DNA of 64,000 nt, from NCBI RefSeq assembly GCF_000473205.1, contig NZ_AXBF01000006.1:139325-203324 (forward strand). Reading direction: 5' to 3'. The notes below the pieces were generated by a model, which was given only the letters and a program-made list of their open reading frames with translations, was not told where the DNA came from and made no database searches. Shown here piece after piece: positions 17,526-27,775 of the stretch; the stretch's first letter is position 1, and every line of letters starts with the position of its first letter. The stretch comes from Pseudophaeobacter arcticus DSM 23566. GTDB taxonomy: Bacteria > Pseudomonadota > Alphaproteobacteria > Rhodobacterales > Rhodobacteraceae. The position numbers and the translations under genes are program-made.

Positions 17526-19778
17526 TTAATGGAGCGGTTTGCCGGTCCGAAGCATGTGGCCAATCCGCGCAAGCGTTTCAGGCGTCGCGACCAGCGCCAT
17601 GAACACCTCGCTCTCAAGAGCAGCCAGATCGGCCTCCGACGTCCCTGCCCCTCCTGCGGCGAAAATCTCGGCAATGCGCGACTGAAGCGCAAAAGCGTTC
17701 GGCGTAATCCGCCCATCGTCTCGGGCAGTTTCGCGCTCCGACAACAACCCGCTCAGAACCGCCTGCCGATCCAGACGCAATGTCACCACCTCTTGCGCGC
17801 CCTGCCTCGGCTCCAATGTGTCGAGATGCGCAAGGGCTGCGGCAAAGACATCGTCGTCACGCATGACCACCGGTTGAGACGGATCCAACAAAGCCAAATC
17901 CCCCGCCTCACGCGCCGACCCAGCGGGGGCCTCAAGTGTGGCCGCGTGAAAGGCCCTCGTGATCCGGTCCGACAAATCCGCCTCGTGCGATGCTGTGGCG
18001 CGGGCTCGGTCCAACAGTCGCCGACATCCGCCCCAGCCCGGCACCAGACCGACAAGATGTTCGGGCAGACCGATCCGCGTCTCGGCATGGGCCACTGTGC
18101 CCGTGCAATGCATCGCCAACTCGCACCCACCGCCAAGCGCCAGCCCGTGCATCGCGGCGACGCTGGGCGTGTGGGCCGTCCGCAGGGCGGCGAGAACCAT
18201 TTGCCCGCGCGTGATGAAGGCCTCGATCGCCGCCCATTTTCCGCCCTCGATCCACGCCACCACCTTTGACAGATCGGCACCTGCGGAGAACACCCGCGGA
18301 TTGTGATTGCCGACAACCATCCCGCGCGCAGCGCCGTTCAAGCGGCTCACCCCCTCTTCGAGAATGTCGAAGACCGCGGGGGCAAGGGCGTGCATTTTGC
18401 TCCGAATATCCAAGCAGATCACATCATCGCCCAGATCCCAAAGCGCTGCAGAGGAATTTTGGGCCAGTGCTTGGCCTGCGGCCTGTGCCCGGCTCAGCCG
18501 GTCCGCCTCGCCACTCCGCACGACCGGAGTCGCCAGCGCCTCGAACGGCACGCCTTCGGGCATCTGCGCCCGCAGACGCGCCTGCGTTTCAGGGCTCAGC
18601 TCCCGCCACAACGCTACCGGTCCCGCGCGCCAAGCATAGCCCAACTCCATCCCGAGATCCGTCTCCTTGAGCGAGGGCGCAATCTCACCCGCGTGGATCA
18701 AAGCATAGTCCACCACCTGCGCCAGAACCGCCCGCGCATAGGCCCCAGAGGCCGTGTCATTATTCAACAAAAGATCGAGATCGCGCCCCGCCCCCGGCAG
18801 GTCTTTCTGCGCGAACCCGCTATGCGCACGATACACGCCGGAGTTCAGGTCAAGCGCCTCCAACGCACCGCTCTCGGACTTACGGTAAAACCCGGCACGG
18901 CTTTTGCGCCCGAACCGCCCGGCAGAAACAAGATCCGTAATTACCCCCTGCCCCGGCAGATCGAACGCATTGATCGCGTCCGTCCGGGGCAGCGCCGCCA
19001 TCAACGAGCCCCAGATGGGTTTGACGACATCAAGCCCGACCAAATCCAGCAGGCCGAAGACGCCCGTGCGCGGCACGCCAAAGGCCATGTGCACCGCATC
19101 TGCCTCCTCGACCGTCAGCCCAAGCCGCAACGCCTCGACCACCGCCACCGAAAGCCAGGTACAGCCCAGTCGGTTGGCGATGAAACCCGGCGTGTCGCGG
19201 CATTCGATCACGGTTTTGCCAAGCGCCTTTCGCCCAATCTCGGCAGCGCGGTCGAACGCCACCCGGTCCTCAGATCCGATCAGTTCCAATAGTGCCATGC
19301 GCCGGGGCGGGTTGAAGAAATGGCTGATCAAGAAATGATCCTGAAACGCCGCACCGCGCCCTTCGATCAGCCGTCCGCGCAGAATGGTCGAGGTGTTGGA
19401 GGAGACAATCGCATCGGGTTTGCGCAAAGGCTCGATCCGTTCGTAAAGTGCACGTTTTAGGTCGAGGTCTTCAAGGATGGCTTCGACGATCCAATCCGCC
19501 TCCGCCACACGTTCCAGATGGTCCTCGGTATTGCCGACCCGCACCAGGCTGACGGGCGCCTCCCCCATGAACGCCTGTCGCGCGATCTGTTGCGCAAGGC
19601 CTCGTTCAGCGGGCGCATCTCGCACCCCATCCGGCCCCGCCCGATCCAGCAGATCGACGGCAATCCCCGCATTGGCAAACTGCGCTGCGATCCCGCCGCC
19701 CATATTTCCCGCGCCGATCACCGCTACGCGCCGGCATCCCAAATCCTCGACCCCGAAGGCCGTCTTGATCGTGCTCAT
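17526..19778 (-). CDS. 3-hydroxyacyl-CoA dehydrogenase / enoyl-CoA hydratase (FadN-like)
   Basis: A 750-residue bifunctional beta-oxidation enzyme. The dehydrogenase comes first: a Rossmann motif VAVIGAGNMGGGIAAQFANA at about residues 18-37, the NTSTI and HFFNPP motifs, and VIECRDTPGFIANRLGC. A second dehydrogenase-like domain follows, and a crotonase domain sits at the C-terminus (VFSAGADLSKVVAWIE, then LALGGGCELAMHCTGTVAH). The dehydrogenase-before-hydratase order is that of Bacillus FadN, opposite to FadB of E. coli. The ATG at 19778 has GGAG upstream. It is the last gene of the minus-strand alk/beta-oxidation array and would carry out hydration and oxidation of enoyl-CoAs. Confidence 0.88.
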   Translation of the reverse strand: MSTIKTAFGVEDLGCRRVAVIGAGNMGGGIAAQFANAGIAVDLLDRAGPDGVRDAPAERGLAQQIARQAFMGEAPVSLVRVGNTEDHLERVAEADWIVEAILEDLDLKRALYERIEPLRKPDAIVSSNTSTILRGRLIEGRGAAFQDHFLISHFFNPPRRMALLELIGSEDRVAFDRAAEIGRKALGKTVIECRDTPGFIANRLGCTWLSVAVVEALRLGLTVEEADAVHMAFGVPRTGVFGLLDLVGLDVVKPIWGSLMAALPRTDAINAFDLPGQGVITDLVSAGRFGRKSRAGFYRKSESGALEALDLNSGVYRAHSGFAQKDLPGAGRDLDLLLNNDTASGAYARAVLAQVVDYALIHAGEIAPSLKETDLGMELGYAWRAGPVALWRELSPETQARLRAQMPEGVPFEALATPVVRSGEADRLSRAQAAGQALAQNSSAALWDLGDDVICLDIRSKMHALAPAVFDILEEGVSRLNGAARGMVVGNHNPRVFSAGADLSKVVAWIEGGKWAAIEAFITRGQMVLAALRTAHTPSVAAMHGLALGGGCELAMHCTGTVAHAETRIGLPEHLVGLVPGWGGCRRLLDRARATASHEADLSDRITRAFHAATLEAPAGSAREAGDLALLDPSQPVVMRDDDVFAAALAHLDTLEPRQGAQEVVTLRLDRQAVLSGLLSERETARDDGRITPNAFALQSRIAEIFAAGGAGTSEADLAALESEVFMALVATPETLARIGHMLRTGKPLH

Positions 19779-19836
19779 GATATCTCCAGACTTCACTATG
19801 TGTTGGCGTGGGCGAAGATACCCGCGCCGAAGGACC

Positions 19837-21624
19837 TCAGATCGCGAGGTCGAAATCCGCCGCCGTCAGCGCAAGCGTCGCGCCATTGCCAGTCTTGGAA
19901 ATCGCATGAAGTGCCGCCGCCATGGGGAAGACATTTGAGGCATAGAACCGCACCATGCTCAGCTTGGCCTTTGCATGGGTCGTGTTGCGCCCTTCTGCAA
20001 GACGCTTGGACGCCGAAATTGCGGCATCGCCCATCACCCAGGCGCCGAGGCAAATCCCAAAAGCCTCAAGGATATTGACAGCTGCCGACAGGGGCTCCGT
20101 ACCGTTTTGCGCCACTAGCCAGTCGGTCAGATCGCCGACGATTCCGGCAGCCTCTTCGACCATCGCGCTCAGTCCGGACCAATCGGCGTCCCCGCCGCTC
20201 TGCGTCTTCAGCCCCTCGGCGGTCGCATTCATCTCGGCGATCAGCTCGCGCGCGGCGGTGCCGTTGTCGCGTTTGATCTTGCGGCCCACTAGGTCGAGCG
20301 CCTGAATGCCGGTCGTGCCCTCGTATATCGTGGTGATCCGCGCATCCCGCAGGTGCTGCGCAGCGCCCGTTTCCTCAATATAGCCCATGCCACCATGGAT
20401 TTGGACGCCCAAAGATGCCACATGCACCGATAGTTCCGTTGACCAGGCTTTCACCACCGGAATCAAAAGATCTACGCGCCGCTGATGGTGCGCACGAGTC
20501 TTGTCTTCCTCTGCGCGATGCGCAAAATCCAGAGACCGCGCCGCGCGAAATGCCAAAGCCCTTGCCGCTTCAGTCCGCGCTTTCATCAGGCCCAGCATCC
20601 GGCGAATATCCGGGTGTCCCATAATGGCCGCTTCCGCGCCCTCGGGCGTGCCGCCCTGCACACGGTCCATCGCGTAGCGCACCGCATGTTGCGTGGCCGC
20701 CTCGGAAATACCGACACCTTGCAGGCCCACGCCCAAACGCGCGTTATTCATCATGGTGAACATGTACTGAAGCCCTTTGTTGGGCTCACCCACCAGATAG
20801 CCGATGGCACCGCCCTCATCGCCATAAGACATGGTGCAGGTCGGACTGGCGTGAATGCCCAGTTTATGTTCAATCGACACACAACGCAGGTCATTGCGCA
20901 ACCCCGGAGTGCCCTCGGCATCGGGAATAAATTTCGGCACAATGAAAAGCGAAATTCCTTTGACGCCTGCGGGCGCATCTGGCAGGCGCGCGAGCACGAG
21001 ATGGATGATGTTTTCCGCCAGGTCATGTTCGCCATAGGTAATGAAAATTTTCTGCCCGCTGATCCGGTAGTGATCCCCCTCCGGCACCGCTTTCGTGCGG
21101 ATAGCGGCCAGATCAGACCCGGCCTGCGGTTCAGTCAAGTTCATCGTCCCGGTCCATTCCCCGGTCACGAGTTTCGGCAGGTAGAGCGTTTTGAGATCAT
21201 CGGAGGCATAGCCGTTGATCGCCTCAATCGCGCCCTGGGTCAAAAGCGGACAGAGCTGAAACGCCGTGTTCGCGCCATTGAACATTTCGATAATGGCGGC
21301 GTTCACCACCTCCGGCAGGCCCATTCCTCCGTGATCCGGCGCCGCCGTGGGCGCGTTCCAACCCATCTCGACCAGCGTGTCATAGGCGACACGCCAGCCT
21401 TCCGGTGTCGTCACCTGCCCCATGGCAAAACCGAGCCCAGCCTGATCGCCCGCAGCGTTGAGCGGTCCGAGCACATCGCCTGCAAATTTCCCCGCCTCTT
21501 CGAGGATCGCTCCCACTATGTCGGGACTGGCTTCCTCAAGCCCGGGTAGTTGCGAAATTTCGTCCAGCCCGCAAAGTTCTTCAAGGACGAACATCATTTC
21601 TTCTGTTGGCGCAACATAGGTCAT
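19837..21624 (-). CDS. Acyl-CoA dehydrogenase, large FadE-like type
   Basis: A 595-residue acyl-CoA dehydrogenase with an extra C-terminal domain, as in the class used for medium- to long-chain acyl-CoAs in alphaproteobacteria. Signatures include MNLTEPQAGSDLAAIRTKAV, FITYGEHDLAENIIHLVLAR, and QIHGGMGYIEETGAAQHLRD; RITTIYEGTTGIQALDLVGR carries the family IYEGT motif. It introduces the first double bond of each beta-oxidation cycle and passes electrons to ETF. It is 40 bp upstream of the fadN-like gene and 18 bp after the etf remnant, all on one strand. Confidence 0.92.
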   Translation of the reverse strand: MTYVAPTEEMMFVLEELCGLDEISQLPGLEEASPDIVGAILEEAGKFAGDVLGPLNAAGDQAGLGFAMGQVTTPEGWRVAYDTLVEMGWNAPTAAPDHGGMGLPEVVNAAIIEMFNGANTAFQLCPLLTQGAIEAINGYASDDLKTLYLPKLVTGEWTGTMNLTEPQAGSDLAAIRTKAVPEGDHYRISGQKIFITYGEHDLAENIIHLVLARLPDAPAGVKGISLFIVPKFIPDAEGTPGLRNDLRCVSIEHKLGIHASPTCTMSYGDEGGAIGYLVGEPNKGLQYMFTMMNNARLGVGLQGVGISEAATQHAVRYAMDRVQGGTPEGAEAAIMGHPDIRRMLGLMKARTEAARALAFRAARSLDFAHRAEEDKTRAHHQRRVDLLIPVVKAWSTELSVHVASLGVQIHGGMGYIEETGAAQHLRDARITTIYEGTTGIQALDLVGRKIKRDNGTAARELIAEMNATAEGLKTQSGGDADWSGLSAMVEEAAGIVGDLTDWLVAQNGTEPLSAAVNILEAFGICLGAWVMGDAAISASKRLAEGRNTTHAKAKLSMVRFYASNVFPMAAALHAISKTGNGATLALTAADFDLAI

Positions 21625-21642
21625 TGCCTCAATTCCTTTTTA

Positions 21643-21942
21643 TCACAGTTTCTCAGTCAATTCCGGGACAACATCAAACAGATCTGCGACGAGGCCGAAG
21701 TCCGCGCCCATGGCCAAAGCGTTGCGAATAGTGTCGGTGGTTTTCTTTTCACCTATGGACACGATCACCACCTCGGAAGCCACACCGGCTTCTTTCATAC
21801 GGATCGCCTCTTCGACAGAAATCTCGTCGAACGGGTTCATCGACATCTTCACATTGGCAAGATCGACACCCGTGCCGTCCGCCTTAACCTTGACCTTAAC
21901 GTTGTAATCAATCACCCGTTTGACGGGAACGAGCACCTTCAT
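21643..21942 (-). pseudogene. etfB-etfA deletion fusion
   Basis: A 99-codon frame. Residues 1-80 are the N-terminus of electron transfer flavoprotein beta subunit ([48 protein letters not shown]). The last 18 residues ([18 protein letters not shown]) match the C-terminus of EtfA, which in related bacteria reads much the same after VAD. About 170 residues of EtfB and almost all of EtfA are therefore gone, joined in frame at a shared GCGGAC. The start has a good AAGGAAT ribosome site. The peptide lacks the FAD and AMP sites and cannot work as ETF; electron transfer must rely on etfBA elsewhere. Confidence 0.8.
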
Positions 21943-21965
21943 GGGTCTATTCCTTTCTTCAAGGG

Positions 21966-22240
21966 TCAGCGGGTTGGAACGGGAATCGTGTCCTCGCCGC
22001 GAAAATCGTAAAATCCGAGTTTGGTCCTTTGTCCGAGCCAGCCGACTTCGACGTATTTCACCAATAGCGGACAGGGTCGGTATTTGCTGTAGGCGAGCCC
22101 GTCGTTAAGCACGCCCATGGAGAGTCCGGGGCCGATGATCAAGTTCGATCCCATCAGCTGACTGAGCTGGGTGATCGGCGCGGCCAGAACAACCCTGTAG
22201 CCATCGACAAGCGTGTTCAAAAGCGGCACGTTTACGTCGA
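21966..22240 (-). pseudogene. 3-hydroxybutyryl-CoA dehydrogenase C-terminal remnant
   Basis: The frame ends with [20 protein letters not shown] and [18 protein letters not shown], which is the C-terminal tail of Hbd/PaaH-type 3-hydroxyacyl-CoA dehydrogenases. The upstream part (VNVPLLNTLVDGY, then ITQLSQLMGSNLIIGPGL) aligns loosely with the helical domain before it, but the expected LADFIGLDT stretch is missing. The NAD-binding domain is absent. The remnant runs straight into the 3' end of the thiolase gene, so a deletion has joined the two. Confidence 0.65.
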
Positions 22241-23419
22241 AGGCCTGATAGCTTCCAGAGCAACCGCGATGCCCTGCCCACCACCAATGCACATGGTTGC
22301 CAGAGCCCGTTTCAAACCTGTACGCTCTAGCTCGTAGAGCGCCTTTAGAAAGATTATAACCCCCGATGCCCCGATCGGGTGTCCAAGTGCTATTGCGCCA
22401 CCATTGGGATTCACCTTGTTATTGTCCAAACCAAGAGTCTTGCTCACAGCTAGAGCTTGCGCCGCGAAAGCCTCATTCGACTCGATCACATCAAAATCTG
22501 AAATTGTCAGTCCTGTTCTCTTTAGAAGACCTGATACCGCTGGAATTGGCCCAATCCCCATGATGTCCGGACGCACGCCTGCTATATGATAGCCGAGCAG
22601 CCTTGCTCGCGGTTTCAATCTCGCTCTGGCTGCAGTATCTGCAGTCGCTAATACAACTGCGGCGGCCCCGTCATTTAGGCCCGAAGCATTTCCCGCCGTG
22701 ACTGTACCATCCTTCTGGAAGGCTGGGCGCAGGTTTCCAAGCGATTCCAGTGTACTTGCCTTAGGATGTTCATCAGTATCAAAAGACACCATGTTGCGTT
22801 TGCCCTTCACCTCGACGGGAACAATCTGGGATTTGAAATACCCGTTATTGATCGCGTTCAGGGCGCGCTCCTGACTTTGCAGTGCAAACTCGTCTTGAGC
22901 CTCGCGGGTAATTGCATATTCTAAGGCAACATTTTCCGCCGTGACCCCCATATGCCCTGTGCCAAACGGACAATTGAGTGCGCCGAGCATCATGTCGGTT
23001 GCACCAGTGTCGCCCATTTTTTGCCCCCAGCGGATGGCCGGCATGATATACGGCGAGCGGCTCATGCTTTCGCTGCCACCGGCAAGTGCTATGGCCGCAT
23101 CTCCCTGAATCAACGACTGCGCCGCAGACACGATGGCTTGAAGCCCAGAACCGCAGAGCCGGTTTACGTTCATTGCGGGCGCTTCTTCTGGCACTCCGGA
23201 CCCAATTGCGACCGCGCGGCTAAGATACATATCACGCGGCTCAGTATTAATAACATGACCAAACACCACATTTTCAATTTGCCTGCCATCAATGCCAGAG
23301 CGAGCAATCGCCTCCTTCGCCACGATCTCCCCAAGCTCGATAGGCGACGTGTTGGCAAGAGCCCCTCCAAAGGTTCCGATGGCTGTTCGCGCACCGTCCA
23401 ATACTACGATATCTTTCAT
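22232..23419 (-). CDS. Acetyl-CoA acyltransferase (thiolase)
   Basis: A 395-residue thiolase. The acylated cysteine is in VNRLCGSGLQAI (near residue 89), the histidine in GGAIALGHPIGASG, and the second cysteine in TMCIGGGQGIAVAL. It cleaves 3-ketoacyl-CoA to acetyl-CoA and a shortened acyl-CoA, or makes acetoacetyl-CoA in reverse. The last few residues (AIRPST) read into the hbd remnant, so the natural C-terminus has been slightly altered. Codon use is noticeably more AT-rich than that of the fadE and fadN genes next to it. It supplies the final step of beta-oxidation for the alkane island. Confidence 0.9.
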   Translation of the reverse strand: MKDIVVLDGARTAIGTFGGALANTSPIELGEIVAKEAIARSGIDGRQIENVVFGHVINTEPRDMYLSRAVAIGSGVPEEAPAMNVNRLCGSGLQAIVSAAQSLIQGDAAIALAGGSESMSRSPYIMPAIRWGQKMGDTGATDMMLGALNCPFGTGHMGVTAENVALEYAITREAQDEFALQSQERALNAINNGYFKSQIVPVEVKGKRNMVSFDTDEHPKASTLESLGNLRPAFQKDGTVTAGNASGLNDGAAAVVLATADTAARARLKPRARLLGYHIAGVRPDIMGIGPIPAVSGLLKRTGLTISDFDVIESNEAFAAQALAVSKTLGLDNNKVNPNGGAIALGHPIGASGVIIFLKALYELERTGLKRALATMCIGGGQGIAVALEAIRPST

Positions 23420-23562
23420 TTTTTCACCGTTGCTTCGTTCTGCATCAAGAAGACCGCGTTGGTCCGTTGCCCAGTACAGAAATCATTTTTCAAGAAGTTC
23501 GGAAGTAAATGTTCCGAGGCGCGACACGCGCGCTCCGGGTTACTTCCGTCAGAAACGAGACC

Positions 23563-24249
23563 CTAGAACCGGTAGGCAACACCGATATTCAAGATTGTTG
23601 GGTCCACCGAAACCTTGCCTCTGACCGGTGCCCCGCCGAGTGTCCCAGAGATATCTGTTTCGAATGGCGTGTAACGTATATCGGCATTAGCAAACCAATT
23701 ATCGCTCATTTGATAGCGCATTCCAACTTGGAGAGCAGGCGCCCAAGCGTCTTTCAAGTCGAAGTCCGCAAGTGCATCCCCTTGTTCTTCCAGAAACAAG
23801 ATTCGAGCGATACCGGCACCAACATAAGGGCTAACGGATGAATTAGTCGGAAAGTGATATTGAAGCGACAAGATGGCAGGGCCGTATTTTGTCTCTCCGA
23901 CGGTCATCCCCCCCAAGCTGCCGGTTCCTGTAAGATCGGCGGTTGCAGGAAAACCACCAAAAAAATTCAATGCCAAAGATGAATTCAAGAAATAAGAAAC
24001 ATCGAAACTCAGTGTGGTGTCATCGGAGATATCGATACCAGACCCCGGTATTGGCGCACCGCCCGCGCTGATTGAATCCAACGTTTCGTTCGTGAATACT
24101 TTCGCCGCATTCAGGCCAAAAAGCCAGTCGCCTTTGGAGTAAAGCGGTTCCGCATTTGCGACGCTGAACGACGAAAAGCAACCAAGCATCGTGATTAACA
24201 CAAACTTCGAGGCAAAAGGCCCCTTGGATTTTACATTAGATTGTTTCAT
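23563..24249 (-). CDS. alkL: AlkL, OmpW-family outer-membrane protein
   Basis: A 228-residue outer-membrane beta-barrel protein of the OmpW family. It has a signal peptide (residues 1-33, ending near SVANA), a GDWLFGLNAAKVF first strand, the SPYVGAGIARILF strand typical of OmpW, and the terminal aromatic residue in VAYRF. In Pseudomonas GPo1, AlkL passes alkanes across the outer membrane, and it is the last gene of the alk operon, as here. It is 93 bp downstream of alkK. Base composition is clearly less GC-rich than the flanking chromosome-like genes, a sign of transfer. Position and family together support the alkL name. Confidence 0.85.
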   Translation of the reverse strand: MKQSNVKSKGPFASKFVLITMLGCFSSFSVANAEPLYSKGDWLFGLNAAKVFTNETLDSISAGGAPIPGSGIDISDDTTLSFDVSYFLNSSLALNFFGGFPATADLTGTGSLGGMTVGETKYGPAILSLQYHFPTNSSVSPYVGAGIARILFLEEQGDALADFDLKDAWAPALQVGMRYQMSDNWFANADIRYTPFETDISGTLGGAPVRGKVSVDPTILNIGVAYRF

Positions 24250-24342
24250 TTATTCCTCCCTTTTAGTCGTTCTTCCGCGCATTTTGCTCGGTCTCAAGGA
24301 GGCGGAACATGCGATCTGCAAATCCGCCTGCCTGTTTTCAGG

Positions 24343-25965
24343 CTACGCCAGAAGCACGTCTCCATATGCTTCCCGCAGCTTGTTCTTCAGCACTTTGCCA
24401 GTTGCGTTTCGTGGAAGTTCATCCACAAAAACGACCGCATCCGGGATCTGCCATTTGGCGACTTTGTCGGAGAAGAAGGAAATCACATCCTTCTCTGACA
24501 CTTTTGCCCCTGGTGCCTTGACAGCGACAAGGACCGGCCGTTCGTCCCATTTTACATGCTTCGCCGCAATTGCGGCGGCATCTGCAATACCGGGATGAGC
24601 GACCGCGATTCCTTCAAGTTCGACGGTGGAAATCCATTCCCCGCCCGATTTGATGATGTCCTTGGAGCGGTCTCGAATCGTCATGAACCCATCGGCATCA
24701 ATCGAGGCCACATCGCCGGTTTCAAACCATCCATCGGATTCCAAAGTCGTACCCGGTTCCGCACCGAAATAGCTGTCTACGACCCAATGGCCGCGAATGC
24801 GAAGATTGCCTTGCGCCGCCCCATCCTCGGGAAGTGTACTGCCTTCATCGTCGACGATCTTGAGTTCCACGCCATAGGGCGGGCGGCCCTGGCTTTCGCG
24901 CACTTTGGCCTGTTCTTCCTTGGTCATGCCCGCATGGCGTTCCAGCAAGGCATTCGCGGTCCCGAGAGGCGAGGTTTCGGTCATGCCCCAAGCGTGCACG
25001 ACTTCGGTGCCATATTTGTCGCGGAATTCGGCGATCATCGAAGGCGGGCAGGCCGATCCGCCGACCACCGTCCGTGTGAGGGTCTCGGCTTTGGAGCCGA
25101 GTTTGTCGAGCGATGCGAGAAGCCCCTGCCAGATTGTAGGAACACCAAGCGCGACCGTCACGCCTTCGTCGTCGATCAGCCGTGCGAGGCTGTCACCGTC
25201 AAGCCCCGGACCGGGCAGGACCAGTTTTGCGCCGACCATCGCGGCGGCATAGGGGATGCCCCAGGCATTAACGTGGAACATCGGAACCACCGGCATCATC
25301 ACTTCGCGCGCTGAAATATTCAGCGTATCGGGAAGGGCCGCGCCCAAGGAATGCAACACCGTAGAGCGGTGCGAATAAAGAACGCCCTTGGGATTACCCG
25401 TGGTGCCGGAGGTATAGCAAAGGCTGGAGGCGTCATTCTCGTCGACATCCACCCAATCGGCGTTTTCGTCCCCCGTGGCCAGGAAGTCCTCGTAGAATAT
25501 AAGTCCGGGGATCTTGCTGGCTGCCTTTTCGTCACGCGCGGACATGAGAACGAAGGTGTCGACCGTCGTCAGGTTTTCCCTGATCCCTTCGATGATCGGC
25601 AGGAACGTCTTGTCAAAAAAGATGACCCGGTCTTCCGCGTGGTTGATGATATAGACAAGCTGTTCGGGGAAGAGGCGTGGATTGATCGTGTGGCACACCA
25701 TTCCACCGCAGGAAATGCCGAAGTAGCATTCCAGATGCCGCGCGTTGTTCCACGCGATCGTCGCCACGCGATCCCCTTGGAAGAGCCCCAGCTTTGTCAG
25801 CGCGGAGCCGAGCTGACGGGCTCTATCCGAAATCCCTTTCCAGTTCGTCTTTGTCTTTGTGCCATCTGTTTCCACCGACACAATCTCGGTGTTGCCATGA
25901 TAGCGAGCGCCGTGATCAATGAGTGAGTGTATTGTGAGGGGCATCGCCATCATTTGTCCGCGCAT
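24343..25965 (-). CDS. alkK: AlkK, medium-chain acyl-CoA synthetase
   Basis: A 540-residue AMP-forming ligase. The ATP/AMP motif [18 protein letters not shown] is near residue 180, with [31 protein letters not shown] and [14 protein letters not shown] further on, and the catalytic lysine in [14 protein letters not shown]. It activates the fatty acid produced by AlkH to the CoA ester. The start at 25965 has an AAGGAAG ribosome site five bases upstream. It sits between alkJ and alkL as in the GPo1 operon. Confidence 0.9.
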   Translation of the reverse strand: MRGQMMAMPLTIHSLIDHGARYHGNTEIVSVETDGTKTKTNWKGISDRARQLGSALTKLGLFQGDRVATIAWNNARHLECYFGISCGGMVCHTINPRLFPEQLVYIINHAEDRVIFFDKTFLPIIEGIRENLTTVDTFVLMSARDEKAASKIPGLIFYEDFLATGDENADWVDVDENDASSLCYTSGTTGNPKGVLYSHRSTVLHSLGAALPDTLNISAREVMMPVVPMFHVNAWGIPYAAAMVGAKLVLPGPGLDGDSLARLIDDEGVTVALGVPTIWQGLLASLDKLGSKAETLTRTVVGGSACPPSMIAEFRDKYGTEVVHAWGMTETSPLGTANALLERHAGMTKEEQAKVRESQGRPPYGVELKIVDDEGSTLPEDGAAQGNLRIRGHWVVDSYFGAEPGTTLESDGWFETGDVASIDADGFMTIRDRSKDIIKSGGEWISTVELEGIAVAHPGIADAAAIAAKHVKWDERPVLVAVKAPGAKVSEKDVISFFSDKVAKWQIPDAVVFVDELPRNATGKVLKNKLREAYGDVLLA

Positions 25966-26023
25966 TTAGCTTCCTTTCCGGATTTGTGTTTAGGAGCGGC
26001 TATTTGGTCGGTCTGGTAGGCTC

Positions 26024-26046
26024 GCAAGCCGCTAGTCGCGGCTTGC
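26024..26046. promoter_or_regulatory. Strong hairpin between alkJ and alkK
   Basis: A perfect 9-bp inverted repeat, GCAAGCCGC-TAGTC-GCGGCTTGC, lies in the 150-bp gap between alkJ and alkK. On the transcribed strand it is not followed by a T run, so it is better explained as an mRNA-processing or stability element, or a weak attenuator, than as an intrinsic terminator. Confidence 0.6.
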
Positions 26047-26115
26047 AGTTTCTTACAACAAACCCCATCGCATCCTTGGCAACTGGCTGTTTTTTCATGA
26101 TTTTCGTAAGATTTT

Positions 26116-27744
26116 TTAGGCAACAGACCGGCTCCTGTCAAAAATACGCACCTGCCCCAGAATGATCTCGGCCGCATTCTCAGCGATGACCATGGTCGGG
26201 GCGTTGGTGTTTCCAGCGACAAGGCTTGGCATGATGGATGCGTCCACCACTCGCAGCCCAGATACACCGCGAACCTTAAGCTCGGGGTCGACCACAGAAT
26301 CCTTGTCCGCACCCATTCGGCATGTACCAACCGGATGATAGATTGTTTCTGCGCTTTCCCGAATGAATGCCGCGATCTCATCGTCGGTCTGTACAGATTT
26401 ACCGGGGTGCACTTCGTATTTGCTGTGCGCAGACATTGCCGGCGCTTCGAGTATCCTGCGCCCAGCTTTGAAGGCTGCAATCATCGTTCCCATATCTTCC
26501 GGATCGCTAAGATAATTCGGCTGAATCAGAGGATCGTCCATCGGATCCGGGCTTTTGAGGCCGATATAGCCGCGGCTCTTGGGCAAAAGATCGCAGATGT
26601 GAAGCGTATAGCCATAACCAAAAGCGATCTTGCGGCCATGATCTTTCAGATATGTGGGCAGGAAGTGAAACTGAACATTCGGCCTATCGCGTTCAGGGGA
26701 CGACTTAATGAACCCACCGCTTTCCGCAACATTTGACGTGAGAAACCCTTTACGTCTGAAGATGTAGGAAAACAAACCACCAATGCCACGCGGCAGAAAG
26801 CTGGGCGCGACACCGATCGGGCGCCGTGAGCTAGCAGCATGCATAATCGTTACATCGAGGTGGTCGGCCATGTTCTTGCCAACCTCGGGAAGGTCGTGAA
26901 CGACGGCTAGACCATGCCGTTTAATTTCTTGGGCATCCCCGATACCCGACAGAAGGAGGAGTTGAGGCGAATTCACGGCCCCGCCGGACAGGATCACTTC
27001 GCCGCCGGCATTGAGACGCAGTTGGCGATATTCGCCACTTTGCTGTAAGGTGACACCGGTTGCCGTCTTTTCCTCCATGACAACGCGGGTCACGCGGGCG
27101 TCGGTGAAAATCTCAAGGTTGGACCGGGCCTCAGCCCCGCGCAGGAAAGCTTGCGCCGAGCTCCAACGCCGACCATCCTTTTGCGTGACCTGATACATGC
27201 CCAGGCCCTCTTGTTCGGCGCTGTTGAAATCGCCGTTGTGGGGGATCTGCAGTTCGCGCCCAGCCTGTACGAAATCACGGCTCAGAGGGTTCACGGTTTT
27301 CAGCTCACTCACGGAGAGCTCGCCGCCCCTACCGTGGGTTTCGGTTGCACCGAACCGATGGTTGTCTTCGATGCGCTTGAACAGGTCGGTCATGCGGTCC
27401 CAGCCCCAGACATCCGTGCCTGCCTCGGACGCCCAGTAGTCGTAATCGGCCTTGTGGCCACGAATATAGACCATGGCGTTGATGGACGACGACCCGCCCA
27501 GCGTCTTGCCGCGTGGCCAGAACAGTTTGCGGCCATTCAGGTGCTCTTGCGGTTCGGTGTCGAATGCCCAGTTCAGCTTTTTGCTGTTGGCCAGCAAGGC
27601 GATCCCCAATGGCATGTGGATCAGGGGGCTCTTGTCCTTTGGGCCTGCTTCGATAAGCGCGACGCGTTTTGCCGGGTTTGCCGACAGCCGGTTGGCCAGA
27701 ACGCAACCAGCGGATCCGGCGCCGACGATGATATAGTCGTACAT
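26116..27744 (-). CDS. alkJ: AlkJ, GMC-family alcohol dehydrogenase
   Basis: A 542-residue FAD-dependent glucose-methanol-choline oxidoreductase. The FAD-binding GAGSAG loop is at residues 8-13, followed by the GMC signatures [18 protein letters not shown] and [15 protein letters not shown]; the C-terminal catalytic histidines are in [13 protein letters not shown] and [15 protein letters not shown]. AlkJ oxidises medium-chain alcohols to aldehydes at the inner membrane and passes electrons to the respiratory chain. A choline dehydrogenase (BetA) is the close alternative by family, but the alk context decides for AlkJ. Confidence 0.9.
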   Translation of the reverse strand: MYDYIIVGAGSAGCVLANRLSANPAKRVALIEAGPKDKSPLIHMPLGIALLANSKKLNWAFDTEPQEHLNGRKLFWPRGKTLGGSSSINAMVYIRGHKADYDYWASEAGTDVWGWDRMTDLFKRIEDNHRFGATETHGRGGELSVSELKTVNPLSRDFVQAGRELQIPHNGDFNSAEQEGLGMYQVTQKDGRRWSSAQAFLRGAEARSNLEIFTDARVTRVVMEEKTATGVTLQQSGEYRQLRLNAGGEVILSGGAVNSPQLLLLSGIGDAQEIKRHGLAVVHDLPEVGKNMADHLDVTIMHAASSRRPIGVAPSFLPRGIGGLFSYIFRRKGFLTSNVAESGGFIKSSPERDRPNVQFHFLPTYLKDHGRKIAFGYGYTLHICDLLPKSRGYIGLKSPDPMDDPLIQPNYLSDPEDMGTMIAAFKAGRRILEAPAMSAHSKYEVHPGKSVQTDDEIAAFIRESAETIYHPVGTCRMGADKDSVVDPELKVRGVSGLRVVDASIMPSLVAGNTNAPTMVIAENAAEIILGQVRIFDRSRSVA

Positions 27745-27775
27745 TTCTTCTCTCCCTATTGGTTACGGGCGGCTG

